From NCBI GenBank assembly GCA_963823675.1, contig CAWGMT010000004.1, positions 186,001-250,000 on the forward strand: DNA of 64,000 nt, read 5' to 3'. This document shows, piece by piece, positions 38,434 to 48,086 of the stretch. The translations under genes and the position numbers were made by a program. This stretch comes from CAWGMT01 sp963823675. Lineage in GTDB: Bacteria; Planctomycetota; Planctomycetia; Isosphaerales; Isosphaeraceae. A model generated the notes under the pieces. That model worked only from the letters and a program-made list of their open reading frames with translations. It had not been told where the DNA came from and did not search any database. Position 1 is the stretch's first letter. The number at the start of each line of letters is the position of its first letter.

Positions 38434-39464
38434 ATGGGGAACAGACGCAACGGCTTCACGCTGATCGAGCTCTTGGTCGTGATCGCGATCATCGCCGTCT
38501 TGATCGCCCTGCTGCTTCCCGCGGTTCAGTCCGCGAGGGAAGCGGCCCGGCGGCGCAGTGCATCAACAACATCAAGCAACTGGGCCTCGCCATCTTCAAT
38601 TACGAATCGGCCAATTCCATGCTGCCGCTGGGACGGGTGTGGGGGCCCGTGCCGGGAATCCCGTTCCCGTCGTTCTTTGAAGGGGCCCAAAACACCACCT
38701 GGTTCACGCAGATGCTCGGCCAGTTCGAACAACAGACGCTGTACAACGCCTACAACTTCGCAACCGGCATCGAAGGTCCGCCCGGAAGCGACGGCATGCC
38801 GGTTGGCATACCGATCAACTCGACGGTTTACGGCACCAAGTTGTACGCGTTTCAGTGCCCCAGCGACAACGAGCGTGACTTCACGATCATCTGGCCGACC
38901 AACGCATACCCCATCCGGGGCACACGCGGCAATTACGTCGTCAGTTGGGGCAACACGCAGTGGGGGCAGCAAAACTCGGCCGGCGGCACGCCAACCACGA
39001 ATTTACCGGTGATGTATTTGCGGTCGGCGTTCGGCCACGCATCGACTCGACTCGCCCAGGTCACCGACGGCACCAGCTCAACGGTCTTTACCGCCGAGAC
39101 GCTTCAGGGCCGGATCAACGACGTTCGTGGGGCCGTCTGGACCTTGGGCGCGGTCTTCATGAGCCGGTTTACCCCCAACGGCGTGCAGGATTTTTATGGT
39201 GTCGTGGATCCTCCGACCGGCGGTGGCGACCGGCTCGGCGACGGGTTCTGCGTCAACGACCCGGGAGACAAACTGCCCTGCGTGTCAGTCCCGTTTCCGT
39301 TCCTCGACATCTACTCCGGTTCTCGCAGCCGGCATCCCGGCGGCGTGAATACGGGCTTCGGCGACGGCTCCGTCCACTTCATCAAGAATTCGATCAACCC
39401 GGTCGTCTGGATCGGCTTGAACACGATTCAGGGGGGCGAAGTGATCTCGGCCGACTCGTACTGA
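38434..39464 (+). CDS. DUF1559 pilin-like secreted protein, one frameshift
   Basis: The start ATG 38434 has GGAGGT 6 bases upstream. The N-terminus is the prepilin-like N-methylation signal [19 protein letters not shown] followed by [15 protein letters not shown] base appears to be missing near 38553 in the run after AARR; the next frame continues the expected [16 protein letters not shown] and then [15 protein letters not shown] to the C-terminal DUF1559 motif [17 protein letters not shown] and VISADSY. Repaired length is about 343 residues, normal for this planctomycete-expanded family, whose members are processed like type IV pilins and presumed to be surface exposed. Confidence 0.85.
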
Positions 39465-39494
39465 GCTCGCGCAACCCGTTTCGAGGTGGAACTG

Positions 39495-42400
39495 ATGCCA
39501 GTCTCGCGAGCCGACCCGACGACCGACCATTCCCCCAACGAGACCAACGCCCGAGAAGCATCGGCCTCGATGGCTGTGATGGCGTCCCAATTGACCAGCG
39601 ACTTCGAGGACCCCGCTCCGTCGCTGGGCGCGCTCACCGAAATGCGGCACGAGCGGTTCCAGATCGGCACCAAGCTCGGCGAAGGGGGCATGGGCGTCGT
39701 CTACCGCGCCCGTGACAGCCGCGACGGCCGCGATGTCGCCCTCAAGCTCATGAAAGCCGCCTTGGCCGGCACCGCCCGCCGTCGCTTCGAGCGCGAGTTC
39801 CGCTCGCTCTCGGCGTTAAAGCACCCGCACTGCCTGGGGGTCTACGACTACGGCGAGCTCTCTGGCGGCCCCTTCTTCACCATGGAGCTCTTCCTCGGCC
39901 AGCCGATCACCAGCCTCTCGACCCGACCTCTCGCCGAAAGGCTCGACCCGCTCTTGCAACTGACCCACGCCCTGGACTACATCCACGGCCACGGCATCAT
40001 CCATCGCGACGTCAAGCCCTCCAACATCCTTGTCCGCCCGACAACCCAACCGGGTGGCTCACGCGGCTTCGAGGTCAAGCTGATGGACTTCGGCCTGGCC
40101 AAGTTTTACGGCGTCAAGTCATCGCTCTCGGCAGAAGCCGGCTTTGCCGGTACCGTCGCCTACTGCGCGCCCGAGCAGCTCAACCTTGATGAGCTCGATC
40201 ACCGCGCCGACCTTTACTGCCTGGGACTCGTCGGCTACGAGCTCCTCTCCGGCCGCTATCCCTTCCCCGAGGCGCGGCTGGCCGGCATGCGGCCCTTGAT
40301 GCAGGCGCAGTTGAACGACAAGCCCAGGCCGCTGCAGGAGGCCGAGCGGATCGCGCGCGGGCACGGCTGCCAGGTGTACGAGGGACGGTGCTTCGACGGC
40401 AATTTGTCGCCGTTCCAGCCGTTCGTGGAGATCCTTCGCCAGCTCCTTGCCGAACTCCGGCTGCAGGAACGTCGCGAGTCGGCGCCGGCGGCGGAGGACG
40501 TGACCGGTACGCACGTCGCGGGCCTGCCGGTGCAGTCGCTCGTGAAGTTGATGGCGATCGTCAACGAGTACGGGGGCGAGCTCCTCCGCGTCGCGCCCGA
40601 GCTGCGCAAGTACCTTCCCGGCGAAGCCTATCAGCAGGTCGACTTCGGCCGGGAGGCCGAATACATCTACCGGGCGTTGACGGCGTTTTTCGTCGAGATC
40701 GCCACGCTCCAGCCGATCTGCCTGAGCTTCGAGGACCTGCAATGGGCCGATAAGAGCTCGCTCGACCTCCTCCGCCACCTGGCGGCGGCGCTGGCCGAGG
40801 CCCGGCGATCCGGATCATCCGATAACTCGAAGCTCGTCCCGCGGCTGGTGCTCGTTGCGTCGGCGCGCACCGGTTACGACCAGCTCGAAGCGTTCATGAT
40901 TCAACTCCGCGACCGCCGGCAAGTGCTGGACATACGCCTGGCACCGCAGGCCGACCTCTCGGCCGCCCGGCGCCAGAGCCTCCATCGCCGGGTCGGTGAG
41001 TTGCTCGAAGAGCGCCGCGAGAAGGGTAAAGCGGTGCCGCCCGCCCTGCTGGCGGGCCACTTCTTCAACGCGGAAGAGACGGCGAAGGCGTTTGCTTACG
41101 CGATCGAGGCCAGCGAGGAGGCGATCCAGGCCTATTCGTTCGACAATGCGCTCGTGTTCCTGGAGCGGGCCAGGGGGATCCTTCCCGGCGACGCGTCGGC
41201 CGAGCAGCGTTACCGGCTGTGGTCGCTGCTGGGCAACGCCAACTGCGCGACGAAGCGGACGGAGGCCGCGATCGCGAGCTACCGCGCGGCGGCCGATCTC
41301 GCGCCCAACCGCGCGGCCCTCGCCGCGGCGCTCGAGGGGATCGGGGAGGCGCACCAGCGCGCCGGTAGCTTCACACAGGCCAGGGCGATGTTCGAGGAAG
41401 CCTTGCAAGAAACCGGCTGCCGGCCTTCGACCCGGCTCGGCGATTTCTGCAAATCCATCCTCTCGTTCCTGTTGCCCATCGGAACGAGCAGAATGAACCT
41501 GGGTACCGCCTCGCGACGGAGCCGGGATGTCGCGTTTTCGGCCACCGAGCGACTCTGCTGGATCACCATGGCCCGGAACTCGCGCGCCTATGGCCTCCAC
41601 ACCCTGCGAGCGGTCGGGATCGCCAGGAGAACGGGTGACATCGAGCAGCTCGCCCGTGCCTACTCACAGTTCGTCTACGCCCTGGCGAGATTCGGCAAGA
41701 GCGTGCTGGGGATGCAATTCGTCCCCCAGGCGGAGCGGTATTTGACGGAGTGCCGATCACAAGTCGTAACTGCATATGCAAATATTTACAGTTTAGTGTT
41801 TTACTTGTTCGCCGGGCAAGCCGATCGGGCACGCCGGGTCATGCCAGACGCACAGGCCACTATCGAGAAGTACTCGCACCGATCCGTCGGAGAGGGGACG
41901 CACACGCTGAGGCGGATTTATGCCACCGTCGGCGACACGGAGAATGAGCTCGCGACCGCGGCCAAGGAGCTCGCGATGGGTGAGCAGACGGACAGCGTGA
42001 TGATCCGCTCGTGGGGCGAGTGCGGGATGGCCAACGCGCTGGCGCGGTCGGGACGGATCCCCGAGGCCCTCATCCGGATCGAGCGCGCCGTTTCACTGGC
42101 CGCCAACACGGACTCGCCGTATACCCGCGTCACCGCTCTGCAAATCCGCGGGTTCGTATTTCTCCAGGCGTCCCGGTACGCCGAGGCGGTGGCGGCCTGC
42201 GAGGAATCGGTTCGCTGGTTGGCGAGCTGTCCGTATCGTACCGAGTTCACGCTATGCAGTTACGCCTACATGTCCGAGAGCCTGCTCGGCCCCCACTGGT
42301 CGGCCCCCCCGGGGACCCTGGACCGGCGGGACCTGGAAAAAGCCTGGCGCCTCGGCCGCCAGGCGCACTCGGCCGGCCGCCGGTTCCCAAACCTCTTGCC

Positions 42401-42644
42401 GCACGCGCTCCGCGTTCGTGGCCGGGCCACCTGGGCACTGGGACGGCGGCGGAAAGCGGCCGATGACCTCGAGCGGTCGATCGTCACCGCCCTTAAGCTC
42501 GGCACCCGCTACGACCTCGCCCGCGCCTATCTCGACGCCTCCCGCGTCATTCCCGAAAAGGCCGACGAGTACCGCCGCCGCGGCCAGCAATTGCTCGACG
42601 AGCTCGGCGCCGTCGTGCCCGAGGCGGAACGGATCACGTTGTAA
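39495..42644 (+). CDS. Ser/Thr kinase with degenerate AAA-type ATPase and TPR domains
   Basis: I choose ATG 39495, with GAGG 8 bases upstream, over GTG 39486. The kinase domain covers about residues 50-300 (LGEGGMGVVYRAR, HRDVKPSNIL, DFGLA, YCAPEQLN). It passes directly into CQVYEGRCFDGNLSPFQPF, the part that in PknK/AcyA-like proteins follows the Walker A motif. The P-loop is therefore absent, while the Walker B-like PICLSFEDLQWADKSSLDLL remains; the winged-helix section is also shortened. The C-terminal 480 residues are TPR-like (ALEGIGEAHQRAGSFTQARAM). The protein is about 1049 residues and reads without frameshifts, so the ATPase loss looks real. Confidence 0.8.
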   Translation: MPVSRADPTTDHSPNETNAREASASMAVMASQLTSDFEDPAPSLGALTEMRHERFQIGTKLGEGGMGVVYRARDSRDGRDVALKLMKAALAGTARRRFEREFRSLSALKHPHCLGVYDYGELSGGPFFTMELFLGQPITSLSTRPLAERLDPLLQLTHALDYIHGHGIIHRDVKPSNILVRPTTQPGGSRGFEVKLMDFGLAKFYGVKSSLSAEAGFAGTVAYCAPEQLNLDELDHRADLYCLGLVGYELLSGRYPFPEARLAGMRPLMQAQLNDKPRPLQEAERIARGHGCQVYEGRCFDGNLSPFQPFVEILRQLLAELRLQERRESAPAAEDVTGTHVAGLPVQSLVKLMAIVNEYGGELLRVAPELRKYLPGEAYQQVDFGREAEYIYRALTAFFVEIATLQPICLSFEDLQWADKSSLDLLRHLAAALAEARRSGSSDNSKLVPRLVLVASARTGYDQLEAFMIQLRDRRQVLDIRLAPQADLSAARRQSLHRRVGELLEERREKGKAVPPALLAGHFFNAEETAKAFAYAIEASEEAIQAYSFDNALVFLERARGILPGDASAEQRYRLWSLLGNANCATKRTEAAIASYRAAADLAPNRAALAAALEGIGEAHQRAGSFTQARAMFEEALQETGCRPSTRLGDFCKSILSFLLPIGTSRMNLGTASRRSRDVAFSATERLCWITMARNSRAYGLHTLRAVGIARRTGDIEQLARAYSQFVYALARFGKSVLGMQFVPQAERYLTECRSQVVTAYANIYSLVFYLFAGQADRARRVMPDAQATIEKYSHRSVGEGTHTLRRIYATVGDTENELATAAKELAMGEQTDSVMIRSWGECGMANALARSGRIPEALIRIERAVSLAANTDSPYTRVTALQIRGFVFLQASRYAEAVAACEESVRWLASCPYRTEFTLCSYAYMSESLLGPHWSAPPGTLDRRDLEKAWRLGRQAHSAGRRFPNLLPHALRVRGRATWALGRRRKAADDLERSIVTALKLGTRYDLARAYLDASRVIPEKADEYRRRGQQLLDELGAVVPEAERITL

Positions 42645-42815
42645 CCGGCATGAGGGCGGACCTGCCCGCCCTTTAGCTAATGCTAGGCCGCCCCTGCGGG
42701 ACTACTGCGTTCCTCCCATATGCATGATCGATCCTTTTCTTTTGATCCTCTTTTCTTCGGCTCGCCAAAAAAGTCACGCGTTCTGCGCTTTCGACTTCCA
42801 ATTCGCCAAGGTTTT

Positions 42816-42830
42816 GGCTATCATATAGCC
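42816..42830. promoter_or_regulatory. Perfect inverted repeat operator upstream of ParE/RelE-type toxin
   Basis: GGCTAT-CAT-ATAGCC is a perfect 6-bp inverted repeat ending 3 bases before the toxin ATG. It overlaps TATCAT, a plausible -10 box, which would place transcription close to the start codon and explain the lack of a ribosome binding site. Binding by the antitoxin is inferred. Confidence 0.5.
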
Positions 42831-42833
42831 AGA

Positions 42834-43157
42834 ATGCCGTTTGAGATTATTCTATCCCCAGAAGCTGTCAACGATTTCCGACGCTTGAGCGGATACGATC
42901 GGGCCAAGGTGCGCGACGCAATCGAGGTCCATTTGCGGCACCAGCCAACCAAGGTCAGCAAGAGCCGGATCAAGCGTCTTCGCGGGTTTTCTCGGCCGTG
43001 GTATCGACTTCGCGTTGATGACCTGCGGGTCTTTTACGGGGTTCTTGGTGAGAATGTCCGAGTCCTTGGCATCGTCGCGAAATCGGACGCGGATGCTTGG
43101 CTTGAACAACTAGGACGAGGCGATGAAAACGGTCCCACTATCAGAAGTGAAGGATGA
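42834..43157 (+). CDS. RelE/ParE family toxin
   Basis: A 107-residue protein beginning MPFEIILSPEAVNDFRRLSG, then VRDAIEVHLRHQP, RLRGFSRPWYRLRVDDLRVFYGV and VRVLGIVAKSDADAWL. This is the RelE/ParE fold with the basic RLRVDDLRVFY strand that carries the toxin's functional residues. The start is at 42834 because homology begins there; the longer frame to 42720 is not supported. The gene precedes and overlaps its antitoxin by 35 bases, a toxin-first order like HigBA. Family members cleave mRNA on the ribosome or poison gyrase; which applies here is unknown. Confidence 0.82.
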   Translation: MPFEIILSPEAVNDFRRLSGYDRAKVRDAIEVHLRHQPTKVSKSRIKRLRGFSRPWYRLRVDDLRVFYGVLGENVRVLGIVAKSDADAWLEQLGRGDENGPTIRSEG

Positions 43158-43368
43158 TCTCTCGAAGTACCTCCGTCTCGCCGAGACCGAGGAGATCGTG
43201 ATTACCCGGCACGGGAAGCCGGCCGGGGTGCTGATCGGCTTCGGATCGGAAGACGACTGGCTCGACTATCGTCTCGAGCATGATCCCCGGTTCCGCCGGC
43301 GTCTCGAGGCGGCCAGCAAGAGCCTTGACGAAGGTCGCGGCACCCGACTCGAGGATCTCGAGGATTGA
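43123..43368 (+). CDS. Phd/YefM family antitoxin
   Basis: An 81-residue protein with the Phd/YefM DNA-binding N-terminus: VPLSEVKDDLSKYLRLAE followed by EEIVITRHGKPAGVLIGF, and an acidic C-terminus ending TRLEDLED that should bind the toxin. It overlaps the toxin gene by 35 bases. Together with the palindrome at 42816-42830 this forms a complete autoregulated type II module. Confidence 0.85.
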   Translation: MKTVPLSEVKDDLSKYLRLAETEEIVITRHGKPAGVLIGFGSEDDWLDYRLEHDPRFRRRLEAASKSLDEGRGTRLEDLED

Positions 43369-43533
43369 GTGGATCATGATTCCGAGCGAGGAGACGGACG
43401 CCTCCTCCAATGGCTCGCGGTGCGGCTCGCCCCGAACCCGGCCCTCGCCCTCGCGAGAGGGAGCCAGCAACAGTTACACGCGGCTACTGTGCTGTGGCGG
43501 GGCTCACGGCTTCCCTGCCGGTTGTTAGCAGAA

Positions 43534-43550
43534 CCCCTCCCCGTGAGGGG
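43534..43550. terminator. Small GC-rich hairpin after the toxin-antitoxin pair
   Basis: CCCCTC and GAGGGG flank a 5-base loop, about 165 bases after the antitoxin stop. There is no T-tract immediately downstream, so an intrinsic terminator role is weakly supported. The rest of 43369-43656 shows no gene. Confidence 0.25.
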
Positions 43551-43656
43551 GGCTTGCAACCGGGCTATCCTATGACTATTGTAAGAGTAAGTCTGACATC
43601 AGTCGTAGGCCCATCTCCAGGACTCAGGCGGCGCGCCCGCCTCGGGGGGACTGATC

Positions 43657-44445
43657 ATGAGCGCATCAACATCGCTCGACGAGCAGATTCTGTTCATTGG
43701 TGAGGAGCCGGCACCGAAGCGGGTCGTTGTGGCCCGCTGGAACGTCGCTGCCTGGCTTGCGGCCGGCGGGATCACGGGGGTCGTCACGCTGATTGTTTCC
43801 TTGGCAATTCTTAACGGGCTGCGCGAGTCCCAGCGCCGACAATGTTTCGACCAATTGAGGTTTCTCGGCCTGGCTATGCACGAGTACAACGAGAAGCACG
43901 GGCACTTCCCGGCCCCGGCGATCTTGCAGCGTGACGGTACGCCGCTTTTGAGCTGGCGGGTCGCGCTCCTGCCGCACATGGGCTACCGGTCGCTTTACGA
44001 GCGATTTCGCCTCGACGAGCCGTGGGACAGTCCCCACAACCGCGCCCTCTTGGCCGAGATGCCGCCAGAGTTTGCTTGTCCGGCCGGCCCGAAGCGCCGG
44101 GCGGGCAGGACGGGCTACAGGGTGATCGTCGGGCCGGAGAACGACGCGTACAGCGTCAATACTGCGTTCGGGCCGACACGCGGGGCAGACTTCCGGCACT
44201 TCACCGACGGCACCAGCAATACCATCCTGGTCCTCGAGACCGACTCCTTCGTCCCGTGGACCAAGCCCGACGACCTCCACTGGGTCAAGGGGGGCCCGCT
44301 GCCCCGCGTGGGGAGCCCCCACCCCAACGGAGCGCACGCGCTCTTTGCCGATGGAGCAACCAAGTTCCTCACGGCGCCGATCCGGCCTGAGATCCTCCTG
44401 GCGTTCATTACGATGAACGGCGGCGAAGTGACTGGTGGCGGGTGA
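43657..44445 (+). CDS. DUF1559-like protein with N-terminal membrane anchor
   Basis: The ATG at 43657 follows GGGGGA. The 262-residue protein lacks the prepilin motif; instead residues 27-53 form a membrane segment (VAAWLAAGGITGVVTLIVSLAIL). The rest follows the DUF1559 plan: QLRFLGLAMHEYNEKHGHFP, SWRVALLPHMGY, FTDGTSNTILVLE and the terminal NGAHALFADGATKFL. It is a non-pilin variant frequently found as an isolated gene in Planctomycetes. It converges with the ECF-membrane gene at 44671 across 225 bases without a recognised gene. Confidence 0.82.
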   Translation: MSASTSLDEQILFIGEEPAPKRVVVARWNVAAWLAAGGITGVVTLIVSLAILNGLRESQRRQCFDQLRFLGLAMHEYNEKHGHFPAPAILQRDGTPLLSWRVALLPHMGYRSLYERFRLDEPWDSPHNRALLAEMPPEFACPAGPKRRAGRTGYRVIVGPENDAYSVNTAFGPTRGADFRHFTDGTSNTILVLETDSFVPWTKPDDLHWVKGGPLPRVGSPHPNGAHALFADGATKFLTAPIRPEILLAFITMNGGEVTGGG

Positions 44446-44670
44446 TAACGCGAGTGAGCGCCGGGCGTGTCCTGGCTCCAGATCGCAGGCAGGCAAACGG
44501 TGTCGGGCGACTTTTCGGCCTTCTCTTTGATCGGCAGCGTGTCGCCCCGTTTCGGGGGCGAATTCCAACAAATCGAGTGCTTTCTCCTGACCGCCCCGAA
44601 CACCTGGGGCTCTCGCCACCAGGCGACATCCTATCGCCGCATTCGCGGCTTCAAGCGGCAACTGCGACTC

Positions 44671-46332
44671 TCATTCACGCCCGACGCGCCCGAGAGCGAC
44701 ACCGGGAATCTCAACGACCTCGTAGGGCCGAGTCTGGACGCGGAACTCCTTGATCTGCTCGGGCGGCAGCGGGAATTCGACCGTGGTCTGAACGAAATCC
44801 TTGACGCCGGCGCCCGACCGGAAATCCGATGAGTGTTCCTTGCCGTCGCGATCAACGGCGACGAGCCGGACCGAGACGTCGTGGAGGTTGTGGGTGACGG
44901 ATAATGTCGTCCCCTTCTGGGTGGCGATTGGCGCGCTGAAAATGTAGCTGGCGGCCGCCGAGCCGAGGGCTCCCGGTGACTTTCCCCACGTCTGGACCGT
45001 CGTCCAGACACCCGATGCGACCTCGAAGCGCACCGTGCAGAACTTCAACGTGCGCGGGAAAACAGTGACCGCCTCGCTCAAACCGAATACGGGCTTGCCG
45101 CCGGATTCGGCCCGGCCTCCAGAGCCGCCGTTGCCTTCCTTCACCGACCACTTGTCGTCCGCGCCCGGCGGTAGATGCGTCACGCGCACGACGACCGCGC
45201 TGCACGACGACGTCTCCGCCGGCCCCGATCCGTGCGCGGAATGGGTCGCACGGCGGCTCTAGCAGCGGCGTTCCATCGGGGCGCCACCACGTGGCTGGGC
45301 CCGACGGGTGCGGCGAGACGCCGAGCACCTCGATCGTCGCGCCGCTCGAGAGCGTCCTCATCCAGCGAGGATCGTGTGGCGGATGCACGGCGGGCGGCGC
45401 GGCGGCTTGCACTTCCGCGGCGGCCGGGCGGGATGGGGGCGAGCGATCCTGCTCGGGTCGCTGGGCCAGTGCTGTCGCGGCCACGCCGACTCCAACGGCG
45501 ACGACGATCCCAGCCGCCGCCAACTTGAGCTTTTCCCACATCATCATTCGGAGCGCCCTTTCAGCAAGTTCGGTGACCGGCGCTGGCACCACGCCAGCCG
45601 CTCGAGAAACGGAGGAATGGACGATCGAGTGCACCAGCGCGGGGGGAACGGCCGCGCGGGAACTCTCGCAGAGCGCCGTGGCGATTCCCGCCGCCAGGGG
45701 TGCGAGACCGCGGCGGGCCAGCCGGTGCCGCAATCTGAGCCGCCCTCGGGTCAGACGGCTCTTGACGGTCGCCACCGGCCAGTCAAGCTGACGGGCCGCC
45801 TGCTCGTAAGTCATCCCTTGGAGGTAGCAGAGCTCGATCGGACAGCGGTACTTGAGGGGGAGACGCTCGAGCTCGGCGCAAGAATTTCGCGAAGGTCGTG
45901 CTGTTCCGCAGCGCCCGCTGGATCGTCAGCCGTTGTCGCGGGCGCTAGTGGGTGGCTGGCGGCGCACCGCCTCGCCTGGAAGCGGGCCCGAAGGGCGATG
46001 CGGTGTGCGACGCCATAGAGCCAGCGACCGAGCGAGCCATCGAGCTGCAATGATTCCGCCTTCCGCACAAGGAGCAGGAAGGTCGCCTGAAAGGCGTCCT
46101 CGGCCTCGTGAGCATTGCCAAGCACACGCCGGCAGACGCCCCACACCATCACGCCGTGACGACTTACAAGCGCCTCAAACGCCATCTCGGCGGCTTGAGC
46201 GGCCTCGGCCGACTCAGCGCGCTTGCTCGCGAAGCGCTCGAGGAGCTGGCTGTCGGAGAGCCCCGTCGCGGTCCCCTCGGTGAAGATGGTCCCAAGTTGC
46301 CGCATTACGGAGGCGGATTTCCCGTTTCGCAT
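44671..46332 (-). CDS. ECF sigma factor with C-terminal membrane-anchored extracytoplasmic domain, two frameshifts
   Basis: The start is uncertain (ATG 46353, 46332 or 46305). The first frame contains LSDSQLLERF, VCRRVLGNAHEAEDAFQATF and LGRWLYGVAHRIALRA, i.e. sigma region 2. An indel near 45878 leads to LERLPLKYRCPIELCY-like and MTYEQAARQLDWPVATVKSRL, region 4. Then comes a membrane segment (LKLAAAGIVVAVGVGVAATAL) and a Pro/Ala linker. A second indel near 45196 leads to a beta-rich domain (VRVTHLPPGADDKW, FVQTTVEFPLPPEQIKEF) ending at 44671. Sigma factors that carry their own transmembrane sensor domain are described in Planctomycetes; the external domain presumably controls the sigma part. 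Confidence 0.75.
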
Positions 46333-46408
46333 GATTGTCGGCCCCATGACCATGTTGACCACGTCATGACTACTATGCGGGAAGTCGCGCGGCAGGGCCC
46401 AACTTTTT

Positions 46409-46654
46409 TTAGTCGTCCTCATCCCAGGTCGAAAGGCTCGGCGACGCATTGTCGAGCAAGCCGTCGTCACCGCGGCGGGCCATCTCCTGAAAGGCCGCGG
46501 TCCATCCTTCCCTGGGCCGTCTAGCCGGCCGGATGATCAGAGAATCGTCCCGGGCAATCATCTCAACCTCGCCGGAGAGGCCCGCTTGTTCCAGGAGCGG
46601 CTTGGGGATGCGAATACCCTGCGAGTTGCCGATGCGTACGATACGCGTCTTCAT
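46409..46654 (-). CDS. AbrB/MazE-type antitoxin-like protein, no adjacent toxin
   Basis: Starting at ATG 46654 with GAGGGC upstream, the 81-residue protein opens MKTRIVRIGNSQGIRIPKPL, the swapped-hairpin AbrB/MazE DNA-binding fold, followed by VEMIARDDSLIIRPA and an acidic tail. The family normally precedes a MazF toxin, but the next minus-strand gene is the ECF-membrane protein 77 bases downstream, so the antitoxin appears orphan. It may be a remnant or a free transcription regulator. Confidence 0.75.
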   Translation of the reverse strand: MKTRIVRIGNSQGIRIPKPLLEQAGLSGEVEMIARDDSLIIRPARRPREGWTAAFQEMARRGDDGLLDNASPSLSTWDEDD

Positions 46655-46718
46655 GGTGAAAGCCCTCTTGTGCTTACATTGTAGCTCCTGGCCCCGATGG
46701 TGGCAACGCGACCAAGCT

Positions 46719-47591
46719 TCACGCCATCTTCCGCCAATCAGGCAGCCCTCGCTGCATCCTCTTGGTCGCTTTCTCGGGGTCGAATTGCTCGGGACGGAAT
46801 ACTCCACCGATCCAATCCGCACACTGTTCGAACTGGTCGTCGTCAGGGTCTGCGAGGCTTTCGAGGAACTTCCGGTAACCCGAGGTTCCACCCGAGTCTT
46901 CGGGCGGGCAGGCTCGTTCGCCTTCCAGGCACAACGGGTAGCGCTGACCGGGCGTCACTCGCAAGCAGCCCTCGAAGAGAACCTCGTGCCACCAGGAGTC
47001 TCCGAAGTCGTACTCGTAGTCGAACTGAAATCGCTGTCCGCTCTTGGGCAAGATCTTGCTCAGCATTGTGGCCCTGGAATTCTTGTATTTCATTTCGACG
47101 AAGTTTTCATCCAGGAGCCAGGGGTCTCCATAGAGAGCGCCGTCGATCTTGAAGTGATGCAAGTGCGAGTTGGTCCAGCCCATCGCCGTCTGAATGCGCT
47201 CGTGGAGCTTGTCGAGCGTGCAGTCTCTCACTTGAAATCGCCGCCAGATCGGGGGCTTGATGCCCTTGAGCGTGACCTTGAGCTGATAGATTCGTTCTTT
47301 GACCGCGATCAGACCGATTCCCTGGAAGTTCTCGACGGCTTTATCGGTGATGTCCAGGACGTGTCGCAAGGAGTTTCGTTTCATGCCTGAGTCAACCCGG
47401 CGAATGGCCGGGGCAACCCGCTTGCGGATCTCGCTCATTTCATTCAAGGTCAGTGCAACCACTTTCTGGTCGGATTCGTCGAGTCTCATTCGCTCAGCAA
47501 ACTCCGGAAGGACCTCGGCGATGACAATTCGCTGGGCGATGGTGAATCTCACCGGGAAATGCCGGTCGTGCTGGTTTGGCTCGGACATCAT
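46719..47591 (-). CDS. PRiA4_ORF3 family protein
   Basis: A 290-residue protein whose residues 100-270 match the plasmid pRiA4b ORF-3 domain: YQLKVTLKGIKPPIWRRFQV, TMGWTNSHLHHF-like AMGWTNSHLHHFKIDG, FDYEYDFGDSWWHEV, GERACPPEDSGGTSGY. The function of this domain is unknown; it is frequent on plasmids and in accessory regions and is sometimes fused to SEC-C or helicase modules. The N-terminal 95 residues (FTIAQRIVIAEVLPEFAERM) are an extra helical region. A decayed copy of its C-terminus lies about 170 bases upstream at 47765. Confidence 0.8.
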   Translation of the reverse strand: MMSEPNQHDRHFPVRFTIAQRIVIAEVLPEFAERMRLDESDQKVVALTLNEMSEIRKRVAPAIRRVDSGMKRNSLRHVLDITDKAVENFQGIGLIAVKERIYQLKVTLKGIKPPIWRRFQVRDCTLDKLHERIQTAMGWTNSHLHHFKIDGALYGDPWLLDENFVEMKYKNSRATMLSKILPKSGQRFQFDYEYDFGDSWWHEVLFEGCLRVTPGQRYPLCLEGERACPPEDSGGTSGYRKFLESLADPDDDQFEQCADWIGGVFRPEQFDPEKATKRMQRGLPDWRKMA

Positions 47592-47764
47592 GCGGTTCCC
47601 GAATTGTTGCTAAAGGGGTCCGATTCCCAGGAACAAGGTCGCCTCTTCTTCCAAACCCCGATTGTCTCCATCTCGTCTGGCTCGGTCAAAGGAGGATCGC
47701 GCCTATTCAGTGAGTAGTGCAAGAAAAATCGCCTTTTTTTTTCAAGAGGTGGCAGCATAAGATC

Positions 47765-48010
47765 TTAAGGCCGCAGCACCGGGTTTACTTTCTCCGGCAA
47801 GAACTCCTCCGGGTCGAATTCGTCCTCGTACGAACCATTTTGCTGGTCGTGGCTTTGGCGGCTGGCGTCCGCCATCGCATCCACCAATTCGGCGTAGCCC
47901 CAGGTACCGCCGACGTCATCGGGCGGGCAAGCCCGCGCACCGTCCACGCACCGCCGGTCGTTGACCTTGGGCTCGCGCTCGACGGTCCGCTCGATCAGTT
48001 GAAGGATCTG
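47765..48010 (-). pseudogene. C-terminal remnant of a PRiA4_ORF3 protein
   Basis: The frame reads QILQLIERTVEREPKVNDRR, then ARACPPDDVGGTWGYAELVD and FDPEEFLPEKVNP, matching the last third of the PRiA4_ORF3 domain in the neighbouring intact gene. The N-terminal two thirds are missing and no start codon suits it. The left-over piece abuts the 5' end of a truncated ECF gene on the other strand. Confidence 0.65.
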
Positions 48011-48086
48011 GCCGGACTGGTCAGCGGCAGGCCGAGTTCACGTGGCCCGCACCAGCGGCGCCGCATCCGCCAAGGAGTCTCCTGGC

